From contig CAUHCL010000126.1 of NCBI GenBank assembly GCA_959604655.1, positions 1-5,377 of the forward strand: a stretch of 5,377 bases of DNA, written 5' to 3'. This stretch comes from an uncultured Alistipes sp. (lineage in GTDB: Bacteria; Bacteroidota; Bacteroidia; Bacteroidales; Rikenellaceae). The position numbers and the translations under genes are program-made. Below are positions 1 to 5,377 of the stretch, one piece after another. Every line of letters begins with the position of its first letter. Within the stretch, counting starts at the first letter, position 1. Below the pieces are notes generated by a model. It ran no database searches. It saw only the letters and a program-made list of their open reading frames with translations, and was not told the DNA's origin.

Positions 1-4
1 CGCT

Positions 5-53
5 GAATCGGATGCCTTCGGCACTTTTGAAGCAATCAAAAGGTCTCCGATTC
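5..53. repeat. Three-way-junction inverted repeat
   Basis: Three perfect helices nest into a branched fold. The outer stem pairs GAATCGGA (5-12) with TCCGATTC (46-53), 8 bp. Inside it TGCC (13-16) pairs with GGCA (20-23) across a TTC loop, and CTTTTGA (24-30) pairs with TCAAAAG (36-42) across five bases. The helices abut with only GTC (43-45) unpaired. It could be a mobile palindromic intergenic repeat, a processed 3' end or terminator of an upstream gene, or part of a small RNA cut off by the window edge. No T-run follows, which weakens the terminator reading. The first inner hairpin motif, TGCCTTCGGCACT, recurs in near-identical form at 5297-5309. Confidence 0.55.
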
Positions 54-146
54 TTAACGCTCCGTCGCCGCGGCCGCCCTCTTCCCGAAATCGCTTCTGC
101 CGCGGGATAGGCTGACGCGTGTGCATTAATGAAATGTTTTCGGGTC

Positions 147-233
147 GCGGCCTGCGGAGGCCGCATGCGAACGTAAAGTGAGTTGCGGGCCTCCGCGTAG
201 CGAGGCTGCGGCCCGCGCAGTCCTGCGGACTGC
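147..233. repeat. Cluster of GC-rich palindromes (REP-like)
   Basis: Three strong inverted repeats lie close together: GCGGCCT (147-153) with AGGCCGC (158-164), 4-nt loop; GCGGGCC (185-191) with GGCCCGC (210-216); and GCAGTCC (217-223) with GGACTGC (227-233), 3-nt loop. A competing pairing joins 154-165 to 184-196, about 12 bp with one bulged G at 187, and would exclude the first two hairpins. Dense short perfect palindromes without coding content resemble REP-type intergenic elements of bacteria; the class assignment is inference. No adjacent transposase is visible. Confidence 0.5.
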
Positions 234-306
234 ATTCTCCCCGCCGCCGTCGGCAGGCAGCAGACCGCGGCCCGAATTTCGCATGGGGCGACAAAATGCA
301 AGCGAG

Positions 307-338
307 CTTGCTTTTGCCCTCGCTTATTATTATCTTTG
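307..338 (+). promoter_or_regulatory. Promoter-like element in repeat unit 1
   Basis: CTTG (307-310), 20 bp, then TATCTTTG (331-338). The -7 box matches the Bacteroidota TAnnTTTG consensus exactly, but the -33 box is one base off TTTG. The -7 box lies in the 5' arm of a hairpin (331-353), so any transcript starting here would begin inside or next to that palindrome. Function is uncertain. Confidence 0.35.
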
Positions 339-382
339 GCTGCGCCTTAGATACTCCGTCTGAAGCATAATCAAACCTTGGG

Positions 383-414
383 TTTGTTTCTGCGCTCGAC
401 TTTTCGTATCTTTG
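383..414 (+). promoter_or_regulatory. Promoter-like element in repeat unit 2
   Basis: TTTG (383-386), 20 bp, then TATCTTTG (407-414) fits the Bacteroidota consensus in both boxes and spacing. Like unit 1, its -7 box sits in the left arm of a hairpin (406-430). It could be a second start for the operon, giving a leader of roughly 90 nt, or a non-functional copy of the repeat. Confidence 0.45.
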
Positions 415-430
415 ACTTCGTCTTAGATAC
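406..430. repeat. Hairpin containing a -7 box, paralogous to 331-353
   Basis: GTATCT (406-411) pairs with AGATAC (425-430). Two T bases on each side form an internal loop, and GAC (414-416) pairs with GTC (420-422) around TTC. The copy at 331-353 has the same architecture: TATCT/AGATA, TT/TT internal loop, GGC (338-340) with GCC (344-346) around TGC. The inner middle pair changes from G-C to A-T between the copies, which keeps pairing. Confidence 0.6.
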
Positions 431-456
431 TTCGCCTCGGCAAAACCGCAAATAAA

Positions 457-489
457 TTTGCTTTTGCACTCGGCTTATTCGTATCTTTG
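457..489 (+). promoter_or_regulatory. Likely operon promoter, Bacteroidota sigma type
   Basis: TTTG (457-460) and TATCTTTG (482-489) are 21 bp apart, matching the primary-sigma promoter of Bacteroidota (TTTG, 19-21 bp, TAnnTTTG). Transcription would start near 493-496, leaving a leader of only about 15-18 nt before the ATG at 511. The -33 box is part of the 3' arm of a perfect 6-bp hairpin (448-453 with 456-461). This is the only one of the three repeat units placed directly at a gene start and lacking the downstream palindromic arm. Confidence 0.7.
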
Positions 490-510
490 CAAGGTATACG
501 CAAATGTGTC

Positions 511-1374
511 ATGAAAGATCTGAAACGAAAAATAAACAACCTGTTTCGCCCGAAGCGTCTCAGCCTGACCGATCCCATCCGCCGCAAGGAGGATTGGAAC
601 GTGAGAATATCGGCTGCGGGACTCATCGGAGGCGTCGCGGCATTCTGTCTGTTCATGTTTCTGCTGGTGCTTCTGCTGGTGGCCTATACCCCCGTGCTGG
701 ACATATTCCCCGGGTACCGCACCTCGGCCGAGCGTTCGCACGATGAGCTGGTACAGAACATAATGCGCATCGATTCGCTCGAACGGCGCATGAACGACAT
801 GCTCACCTATAACGAGAACATAGCCATGATAATGGAGGGGCGCACTCCCGTGATGCGCACCCCCATGAACGACGACACCACCCGTCTGGACAAGACGCTG
901 GTGCCGCCTTCGCAGCTCGATTCGCTGCTGCGCGCGCAGATTGAGGGCGAGGGCGACTACTCGCTGTCGCGTACGTTGCGTGAGCGCGAGCACGGCGGCA
1001 GCCTGCCCGAGTTCGCGGCGCCCGTGGAGGGCATCATCACGCGCCACTTCTCGCGCAAGGACAACTATCTCGGCGTGGGCATTCAGGCGGCTCCCAACGC
1101 TCCCGTTACCGCCATCGACGACGGCACGGTGATCGACGTGGCGGCGGGTGTCGACGGCGGAAATACGGTAACGGTGCAGCATTTCAACGGATTCATATCG
1201 GTCTACCGCAATCTGGCGCAGATACTGGTGAGCAAGGGCCAGCCCCTCAAGAGCGGGCAGGTGATAGGCTACAACGCCATGCGCGAGGTGGGCGATCGGA
1301 CCAACCCTCTGGTCGAGCTGGAGATATGGAACGAGGGCAAGGCCGCCGATCCCGAGATTTACATCGTATTCTGA
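511..1374 (+). CDS. Membrane-anchored LytM/M23-like protein, probably catalytically inactive
   Basis: The product has 287 residues. A basic cytoplasmic tail (1-31) precedes one membrane segment (about 33-59), giving an N-in anchor. A polar, probably helical stretch follows (about 71-112), then a linker and a C-terminal M23/LytM fold (about 168-287), recognised from APVEGIIT, NAPVTAIDDGTV, GQPLKSGQVIGY and a closing ADPEIYIVF. M23 peptidases normally cut peptidoglycan peptides using HxxxD and HxH zinc sites. Here the equivalent positions read Y186/G190 and L267/E269, and the usual catalytic His of the YAHL-type motif is N234. I infer a non-enzymatic scaffold or amidase activator, like EnvC and NlpD, acting in the periplasm. 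ATG 511 is chosen over an in-frame TTG at 487, which lies inside the promoter. It is the first gene of the operon, 24 nt before dxr. Confidence 0.85.
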   Translation: MKDLKRKINNLFRPKRLSLTDPIRRKEDWNVRISAAGLIGGVAAFCLFMFLLVLLLVAYTPVLDIFPGYRTSAERSHDELVQNIMRIDSLERRMNDMLTYNENIAMIMEGRTPVMRTPMNDDTTRLDKTLVPPSQLDSLLRAQIEGEGDYSLSRTLREREHGGSLPEFAAPVEGIITRHFSRKDNYLGVGIQAAPNAPVTAIDDGTVIDVAAGVDGGNTVTVQHFNGFISVYRNLAQILVSKGQPLKSGQVIGYNAMREVGDRTNPLVELEIWNEGKAADPEIYIVF

Positions 1375-1398
1375 CAGAAAAATCATAATTCAACCCCA

Positions 1399-2556
1399 AT
1401 GAAGCAACGTTTATCAATCCTCGGATCGACGGGATCGATCGGAGTGCAGACGCTCGACATAGTGGCCGAGAACCCCGATCTGTTCGAAGTGACCTCGCTT
1501 GCCGCGGGCAGCAACTGGCAGCGGCTGGCCGAGCAGGCCGTGCGGTTCGACGTCGATTGCGTCGTCATAGCCGACACCTCGAAATACGAGGCGCTGCGAC
1601 GCGCTCTGGCGCCCTATCCCATAAAGGTTTTCACGGGCGAGGAATCGATGCGGCAGATGTTTTGCAGCAGCGAGGTGGACGTGGTGGTCAACGCGCTGGT
1701 GGGCTATGCGGGTCTGCAACCCACGCTGGCGGCCATCGGGGCGGGCAAGAAGATCGCGCTGGCCAACAAGGAGACGCTCGTGGTGGGCGGCGATCTGGTG
1801 ATGCGCATGGCGGCGGAGCGCAAGGTGCCGATCATGCCTATCGATTCGGAGCATTCGGCCATATTCCAGTGCCTCGCGGGCGAGCGTTCGCCCGTCCGAC
1901 GGTTGATAATCACTTGCAGCGGCGGAGCGTTGCGCGACGTGCCTGCCGAACGTCTGGCCGACGTCACGCCCGAGCAGGCGCTGAAGCATCCGCAGTGGAG
2001 CATGGGGGCGAAGATAACGATCGATTCGGCGACTCTGGTGAACAAGGGTTTCGAGGTGATCGAGGCGCACTGGCTGTTCGGGGTCGATGCCGACCGCATC
2101 TCGGTGCTCGTCCATCCGCAGTCGATAGTCCACTCGATGGTGGAGTTCGACGACGGGGCGATAAAGGCCCAGCTGGGCACTCCCGACATGCGCATGCCGA
2201 TAAGCTATGCGCTCATGTTCCCTTACCGCGCGTCGCGGCCGCAGGAGCATTTCAGTTTCCTCGACCATCCGACGCTGACATTCGCCGAGCCCGATCGGGC
2301 GAAGTATCCCGCGCTGGATATAGCCTACGATTGCATGCGCCGCGGCGGTACGGCGGCCTGCACCATGAACGGCGCGAACGAGGTGGCCGTGGCGGCGTTC
2401 CTCGGCGGGCGGTGCCGTTTTACCGACATCACGGCGTCGATAGAGTATGCGCTGAAGCGTGCGACGTTCACGGCGTCGCCTACGGCGGACGACTACGCGG
2501 CGTCGAACGCCGAGTCGCGAGCGCTGGCCGAGGAATATCTCGCCTCGCGGAGATGA
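1399..2556 (+). CDS. dxr: 1-deoxy-D-xylulose 5-phosphate reductoisomerase
   Basis: This enzyme (IspC) converts 1-deoxy-D-xylulose 5-phosphate to 2-C-methyl-D-erythritol 4-phosphate with NADPH and a divalent metal, the committed step of the MEP isoprenoid pathway in the cytoplasm. The 385 residues match the usual length. Visible landmarks are the NADPH-binding GSTGSIG loop (9-15), ALANKE with K124, the metal ligands D149 and E151 in PIDSEHSA, the HPQWSMG loop (197-203) that closes over substrate, NKGFE with N215, K216 and the third metal ligand E219, and HPQSIVHSMV (239-248). All key residues are present, so it should be active. The start is the first ATG after the preceding stop. No Shine-Dalgarno is seen; the leader is A-rich, as is common in Bacteroidota. 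Codons 5 and 6 are TTA and TCA, which occur nowhere else in the four genes. Confidence 0.97.
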   Translation: MKQRLSILGSTGSIGVQTLDIVAENPDLFEVTSLAAGSNWQRLAEQAVRFDVDCVVIADTSKYEALRRALAPYPIKVFTGEESMRQMFCSSEVDVVVNALVGYAGLQPTLAAIGAGKKIALANKETLVVGGDLVMRMAAERKVPIMPIDSEHSAIFQCLAGERSPVRRLIITCSGGALRDVPAERLADVTPEQALKHPQWSMGAKITIDSATLVNKGFEVIEAHWLFGVDADRISVLVHPQSIVHSMVEFDDGAIKAQLGTPDMRMPISYALMFPYRASRPQEHFSFLDHPTLTFAEPDRAKYPALDIAYDCMRRGGTAACTMNGANEVAVAAFLGGRCRFTDITASIEYALKRATFTASPTADDYAASNAESRALAEEYLASRR

Positions 2557-2593
2557 TGCCGCAGGCATTGCGAAAGGAAATAATTGCTTGATA

Positions 2594-3913
2594 ATGGATA
2601 TTGTAATAAAGATCATTCAGTTCTTCATGAGTCTGTCGCTTCTGGTGGCGATTCACGAATTCGGACACTTCATCATGGCGCGCGTGTTCAAGATCCGCGT
2701 CGAGAAGTTTTACATATTCTTCAACCCGTGGTTCTCGCTTCTGAAGTGGAAACGCGGCGACACGGAGTACGGCTTGGGATGGCTGCCGCTGGGCGGTTAC
2801 GTGAAGATCGCGGGCATGATCGACGAGAGCATGGACACCGAGCAGATGAAGGCTCCCGTGAAGCCCGACGAGTTCCGCGCCAAACCCGCGTGGCAGCGGT
2901 TTCTGGTGATGATCGCGGGCGTGGTGATGAACATCCTGCTGGCGGTCGTGATCTATACGGGCATCCGCTACGTGCACGGCGAGGCCTATATGGCCAATGC
3001 CGACGTGAAGTGGGGCTACGAGTTCAGCGAGGCGGGTGAGCGCCTGGGATTCAGAGACGGCGATCGTGTGGTGGCCATCGACGGCGAAGAGATCGACGAT
3101 GTGAACGAGATACGCGGCCTGCTGCTCCTGACGGACGATGCACGCCGCGTGACAGTGGTGCGCGACGGCCACGAGACGGAGTTTACCATACCGTTCGAGA
3201 AGCTGCTCGAAATGCGTCGCCGCCGCGAGTACGAGAATCTCTACGTTCTGCGCGTGCCGTTCATAGTCGATTCGGTCATGTCGGAGTCGGCGGCTGCGGC
3301 GGGGCTGCGCCACGGCGACGAGGTGGTGGCGTGCGGAGACGTAGAGTCGGTCGATGCCGCGACAGTCACCGAATCGCTGAATGAGCATCGGGGCGATACG
3401 GTCACGCTGGGTGTTCTGCGCGACGGCGCGCGCGTGTCGGTGAAGGTGCCCGTGAACGACGAGGGCAAGATCGGCGTGCGGCTCGCCAATCCGTTCACTC
3501 CCCGCGTGCGCGAGTTTACATTCTGGCAGGCCATACCCGAGGGCGCGAAGCTGGCGGGGGAGACCGTGGCCGATTACTGGCAGCAGCTGAAACTCATATT
3601 CAGCCCCCGAACCAAGATGTACGAGGAACTGGGTGGATTCATCGCCATAGGCAACATATTCCCCTCGGAGTGGGACTGGCTGCGTTTCTGGTCGATGACG
3701 GCGTTCCTCTCGATCATGCTGGCGGTGCTTAACATCCTGCCCATCCCGGGACTCGACGGCGGACATGCGCTGTTCACCTTGTGGGAGATGGCCACGGGTC
3801 GCAAGCCGAGCGACCGTTTCCTTGAGATAATGCAGTACATAGGTTTCATATTGTTGCTGGCGCTGGTGATATACGCCAACGGCAACGACATCTACCGACT
3901 GTTCAACCGATAG
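2594..3913 (+). CDS. rseP: RseP-type site-2 intramembrane zinc metalloprotease
   Basis: The product has 439 residues, close to RseP of E. coli. The first membrane segment (about 3-20) runs into the zinc motif HEFGH (21-25, catalytic E22). The conserved membrane-associated GGYVKIAG loop follows (67-74), then a second segment (about 102-122). Two PDZ-like domains follow (about 135-205 and 222-298, with LGFRDGDRVVAIDG and LRHGDEVV). The third segment carries NILPIPGLDGGH (380-391), where D388 is the third zinc ligand, and a final segment lies at about 412-428. The tandem PDZ domains place it with RseP, which cleaves membrane-bound anti-sigma factors or signal peptide remnants after a first cut. 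Its substrates here cannot be inferred. The start is ATG 2594, just before the membrane segment; an in-frame TTG at 2588 lies closer to AAAGGAAA (2573-2580) but is less likely. Position between dxr and radA suggests co-transcription. Confidence 0.95.
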   Translation: MDIVIKIIQFFMSLSLLVAIHEFGHFIMARVFKIRVEKFYIFFNPWFSLLKWKRGDTEYGLGWLPLGGYVKIAGMIDESMDTEQMKAPVKPDEFRAKPAWQRFLVMIAGVVMNILLAVVIYTGIRYVHGEAYMANADVKWGYEFSEAGERLGFRDGDRVVAIDGEEIDDVNEIRGLLLLTDDARRVTVVRDGHETEFTIPFEKLLEMRRRREYENLYVLRVPFIVDSVMSESAAAAGLRHGDEVVACGDVESVDAATVTESLNEHRGDTVTLGVLRDGARVSVKVPVNDEGKIGVRLANPFTPRVREFTFWQAIPEGAKLAGETVADYWQQLKLIFSPRTKMYEELGGFIAIGNIFPSEWDWLRFWSMTAFLSIMLAVLNILPIPGLDGGHALFTLWEMATGRKPSDRFLEIMQYIGFILLLALVIYANGNDIYRLFNR

Positions 3914-3917
3914 CTTT

Positions 3918-5285
3918 ATGGCCAAGGTCAAGAAGGCATATTTTTGCAAGAATTGCGGTTTCGAGGCCCCCAAGTGGCTGGGGCGCTGCCCGAGCTGCGG
4001 CGAGTGGAACTCGTTCACGGAGGAGGTTGTGGCCAGGGCGCCCTCGTCGCTGTCGGCCGCCGTGGCCGCGGGCACTCCGCAGACCCCGCCGCAGAGGGTG
4101 AGGGATATCGAGCGGTCGTCGCACCGCCGTCTGGACCTGCATAATGCCGAGGTCAACCGCGTGCTGGGCGGCGGACTGGTACCCGGGTCGCTGGTGCTGC
4201 TGGGCGGCGAGCCCGGCATAGGCAAGTCGACCCTCAGTTTGCAGATTGCGCTGACGAACCATTCGCTGCGCACGCTCTACGTCTCGGGCGAGGAGTCGGC
4301 CGAGCAGATCGGCATGCGCGCCGAGCGCATAGGCATCGGCAACGACGAGTGCTATGTCTATTCCGAGACGCTGCTGGAGAACATCCTCGCGCAGATGGCG
4401 CAGTACAATCCCGACGTGGCGGTGATAGACTCCATACAGACCATCTACACCGAGACCGTGGATTCGTCGGCGGGCAGTGTGTCGCAGATCCGCGAGTGCG
4501 CCGCGTCGTTGCTCAAATATGCCAAGACCACGGGAACGTCGATCTTCATCATAGGCCACATTACCAAGGACGGCACCATAGCGGGGCCGAAGATTCTGGA
4601 GCACATAGTGGATGTGGTGTTGCAGTTCGAGGGCGACGGCAACAACATCTACCGCATCCTGCGCGGCATAAAGAACCGCTTCGGCGCCACGTTCGAGATA
4701 GGCGTGTTCGAGATGCTCGACGCGGGGCTGCGCACGGTGGACAACCCGTCGGAGATACTCCTGTCGCATTACGACGAACCGTTGAGCGGCATTGCCGTCG
4801 GTGCGTCGGTGGACGGCATAAGGCCTTATCTCATCGAGGTGCAGGCGCTGGTGAGCAATGCCGCCTACGGCACCCCGCAGCGCACGGCTACGGGATACGA
4901 TCCGCGCCGCATGAGCATGCTGCTCGCCGTGCTGGAGAAGCGCGTGGGGATGAAGATGTTCACCAAGGATGTGTTTCTCAACTTCGCGGGCGGATTCAAG
5001 GTGGCCGATACGGGGCTCGATCTGGCGATCATGGCGGCCGTGGTGTCGTCGTACTACGACCGTCCGATAGCCGACGGCGTGTGCTGCGCGGGCGAAGTGG
5101 GGCTTTCGGGCGAGGTGCGTCCCGCGCCGCGTACCGAACAGCGCGTGAGCGAGGCGGCTCGGCTCGGGTTCCGCCGCATAGTGGTGTCGGGATTCCTGCG
5201 CAAGGGGATGAAGATGCCCAAAGGCATAGAGGTGGTATACATAAACAACATCGGCGAACTGCCCCGCGCCGTATTCTGCGAATAG
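3918..5285 (+). CDS. radA: DNA repair protein RadA (recombination helicase)
   Basis: RadA (Sms) is a hexameric RecA-fold ATPase and helicase that extends strand exchange and branch migration in recombination. The 455 residues are the usual length. An N-terminal four-cysteine zinc finger (C10, C13, C24, C27) precedes a linker. The RecA core (about 65-250) has Walker A GEPGIGKST (97-105) and Walker B ending at D171 in VAVIDS. The RadA signature KNRFG (252-256) follows. The C-terminal Lon-like domain (about 283-455) is the non-proteolytic DNA-binding scaffold of the family; no serine protease dyad is apparent. No key residue is missing. The ATG lies 4 nt after the rseP stop with no separate ribosome site, so translational coupling is likely. 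The gene ends 92 bases before the window edge, followed by hairpins. Confidence 0.97.
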   Translation: MAKVKKAYFCKNCGFEAPKWLGRCPSCGEWNSFTEEVVARAPSSLSAAVAAGTPQTPPQRVRDIERSSHRRLDLHNAEVNRVLGGGLVPGSLVLLGGEPGIGKSTLSLQIALTNHSLRTLYVSGEESAEQIGMRAERIGIGNDECYVYSETLLENILAQMAQYNPDVAVIDSIQTIYTETVDSSAGSVSQIRECAASLLKYAKTTGTSIFIIGHITKDGTIAGPKILEHIVDVVLQFEGDGNNIYRILRGIKNRFGATFEIGVFEMLDAGLRTVDNPSEILLSHYDEPLSGIAVGASVDGIRPYLIEVQALVSNAAYGTPQRTATGYDPRRMSMLLAVLEKRVGMKMFTKDVFLNFAGGFKVADTGLDLAIMAAVVSSYYDRPIADGVCCAGEVGLSGEVRPAPRTEQRVSEAARLGFRRIVVSGFLRKGMKMPKGIEVVYINNIGELPRAVFCE

Positions 5286-5296
5286 CGCTGCGCAAT

Positions 5297-5370
5297 TGCC
5301 TTCGGTACTCTTTTCGGAGCGTAGCGACCGAAGTCCCCTCCAAGGAGGGGATTGCGGAACAAAGTTCCGC
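5297..5370. repeat. Hairpin cluster downstream of radA
   Basis: Three inverted repeats follow the radA stop. CTTCGGT (5300-5306) pairs with ACCGAAG (5327-5333); TTCGG at 5313-5317 can compete for the same right arm. TCCCCTCC (5334-5341) pairs with GGAGGGGA (5344-5351) across AA. GCGGAAC (5354-5360) pairs with GTTCCGC (5364-5370) across AAA. The first could help end transcription, but no T-run follows any of them within the window, so I do not call a factor-independent terminator. TGCCTTCGG at 5297 and GCGTAGCGA at 5319 also occur in the left flank (13 and 195), suggesting one repeat family at both ends. Confidence 0.55.
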
Positions 5371-5377
5371 TTCTGCT

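Larger units (their letters stand above)
292..489 (+). repeat. Tandem array of three promoter-hairpin units, period 75-76 bp
   Basis: Three diverged copies share the same layout: a CAAA-initiated hairpin, a CTCG word (319, 395, 469), a T/A-rich spacer and a perfect TATCTTTG (331-338, 407-414, 482-489). The word CTTAGATACT (346, 422) follows in the first two copies. In unit 1, CAAAA (292-296) and GCAAGC (298-303) pair with GCTTGC (306-311) and TTTTG (312-316). In unit 3, CAAAA (441-445) and GCAAAT (448-453) pair with ATTTGC (456-461) and TTTTG (462-466). Unit 2 keeps only CAAACC (372-377) with GGTTTG (381-386). The spacing of the -7 boxes is 76 and 75 bp. Sequence divergence with conserved architecture argues for old duplications, or independent insertion of one repeat family. 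Confidence 0.75.
1..510. other. Non-coding, repeat-rich intergenic region upstream of the operon
   Basis: No gene can be supported here. The only plus-strand open frame of note (178-363, GTG start) runs through palindromes and promoter repeats and has low-complexity, compositionally odd content, so I do not call it. The region holds a branched fold at 5-53, a palindrome cluster at 147-233 and a promoter-hairpin array at 292-489. In 54-146 I see only short self-complementary words such as GCCGCGGC (67-74) and nothing assignable. No tRNA, rRNA or CRISPR array was recognised. The gene upstream of this region lies outside the window. Confidence 0.7.

Noticed and set aside
178..363. 61-residue plus-strand open frame with GTG start
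   Set aside because: It overlaps palindromes and two promoter-like repeat units, has skewed composition, and shows no domain or plausible start context.
292..489. CRISPR array
   Set aside because: Only three diverged units occur, with no constant repeat and unique spacer pattern. The conserved parts are promoter boxes and hairpin arms, and no cas gene is present.
487..510. Longer start of the M23-like gene at TTG 487
   Set aside because: The TTG overlaps the -7 box and lies upstream of the expected transcription start. The ATG at 511 gives a normal basic tail before the membrane segment.
475..1386. 303-residue minus-strand open frame opposite the M23-like gene
   Set aside because: It is a codon-register shadow of a gene with clear family signatures on the plus strand.
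2459..2593. N-terminal 45-residue extension of rseP
   Set aside because: It overlaps the 3' end of dxr, is mostly arginine and threonine, and precedes a start where the family's first membrane segment begins naturally.
1414..2616. 400-residue minus-strand open frame opposite dxr
   Set aside because: It is a codon-register shadow of dxr that ends exactly at the TCA codon 6 of dxr. The protein is compositionally biased and has no family features.
2480..4273. 597-residue minus-strand open frame across rseP and the start of radA
   Set aside because: Its codons are in register with rseP, and it is open because rseP lacks TTA, CTA and TCA. The translation is rich in His, Arg and Gln and shows no recognisable domain.
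5334..5370. Factor-independent terminator for radA
   Set aside because: The hairpins are strong, but no T-run follows either one in the window, and their loops and stems look more like intergenic repeats.

Overview
The window carries four complete plus-strand genes with tight spacing, flanked on both sides by palindrome-rich intergenic DNA. The content suggests a member of the Bacteroidota with a GC-rich genome, most likely an Alistipes-like Rikenellaceae. The reasons are a Bacteroidota-type promoter (TTTG, 21 bp, TATCTTTG) ahead of the first gene, the lack of convincing Shine-Dalgarno sites, GC-rich codon use with frequent ATA isoleucine codons, and the M23-like gene / dxr / rseP order that I associate with this phylum. 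The taxonomic call is inference.

Layout: positions 1-510 hold no gene I can support. They contain a three-way-junction fold (5-53), a cluster of GC-rich palindromes (147-233) and a tandem array of about 75-76 bp units (292-489). Each unit combines a hairpin, a -33-like element and a perfect TATCTTTG -7 box. The third unit is positioned as the operon promoter. Next come a membrane-anchored LytM/M23-like protein lacking all its expected zinc ligands (511-1374), dxr/ispC (1399-2556), the site-2 protease rseP (2594-3913) and radA (3918-5285). The last 92 bases hold another hairpin cluster that shares short motifs with the left flank.

The genes are separated by 24, 37 and 4 nt with no internal promoter or terminator that I can see, so they probably form one transcript. 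The first three products concern the envelope: a periplasmic cell-wall-associated domain, the second step of isoprenoid precursor synthesis (needed for the undecaprenyl carrier lipid and quinones), and an intramembrane protease of envelope signalling. The fourth, RadA, is a recombination helicase that may be coupled to rseP only by position.

Nothing here is clearly a new system. The points most worth a second look are the tandem promoter-hairpin array with compensatory base changes, the degenerate M23 active site, and a marked codon pattern: TTA, CTA and TCA are absent from 1566 codons except for an adjacent TTA-TCA pair at codons 5-6 of dxr.
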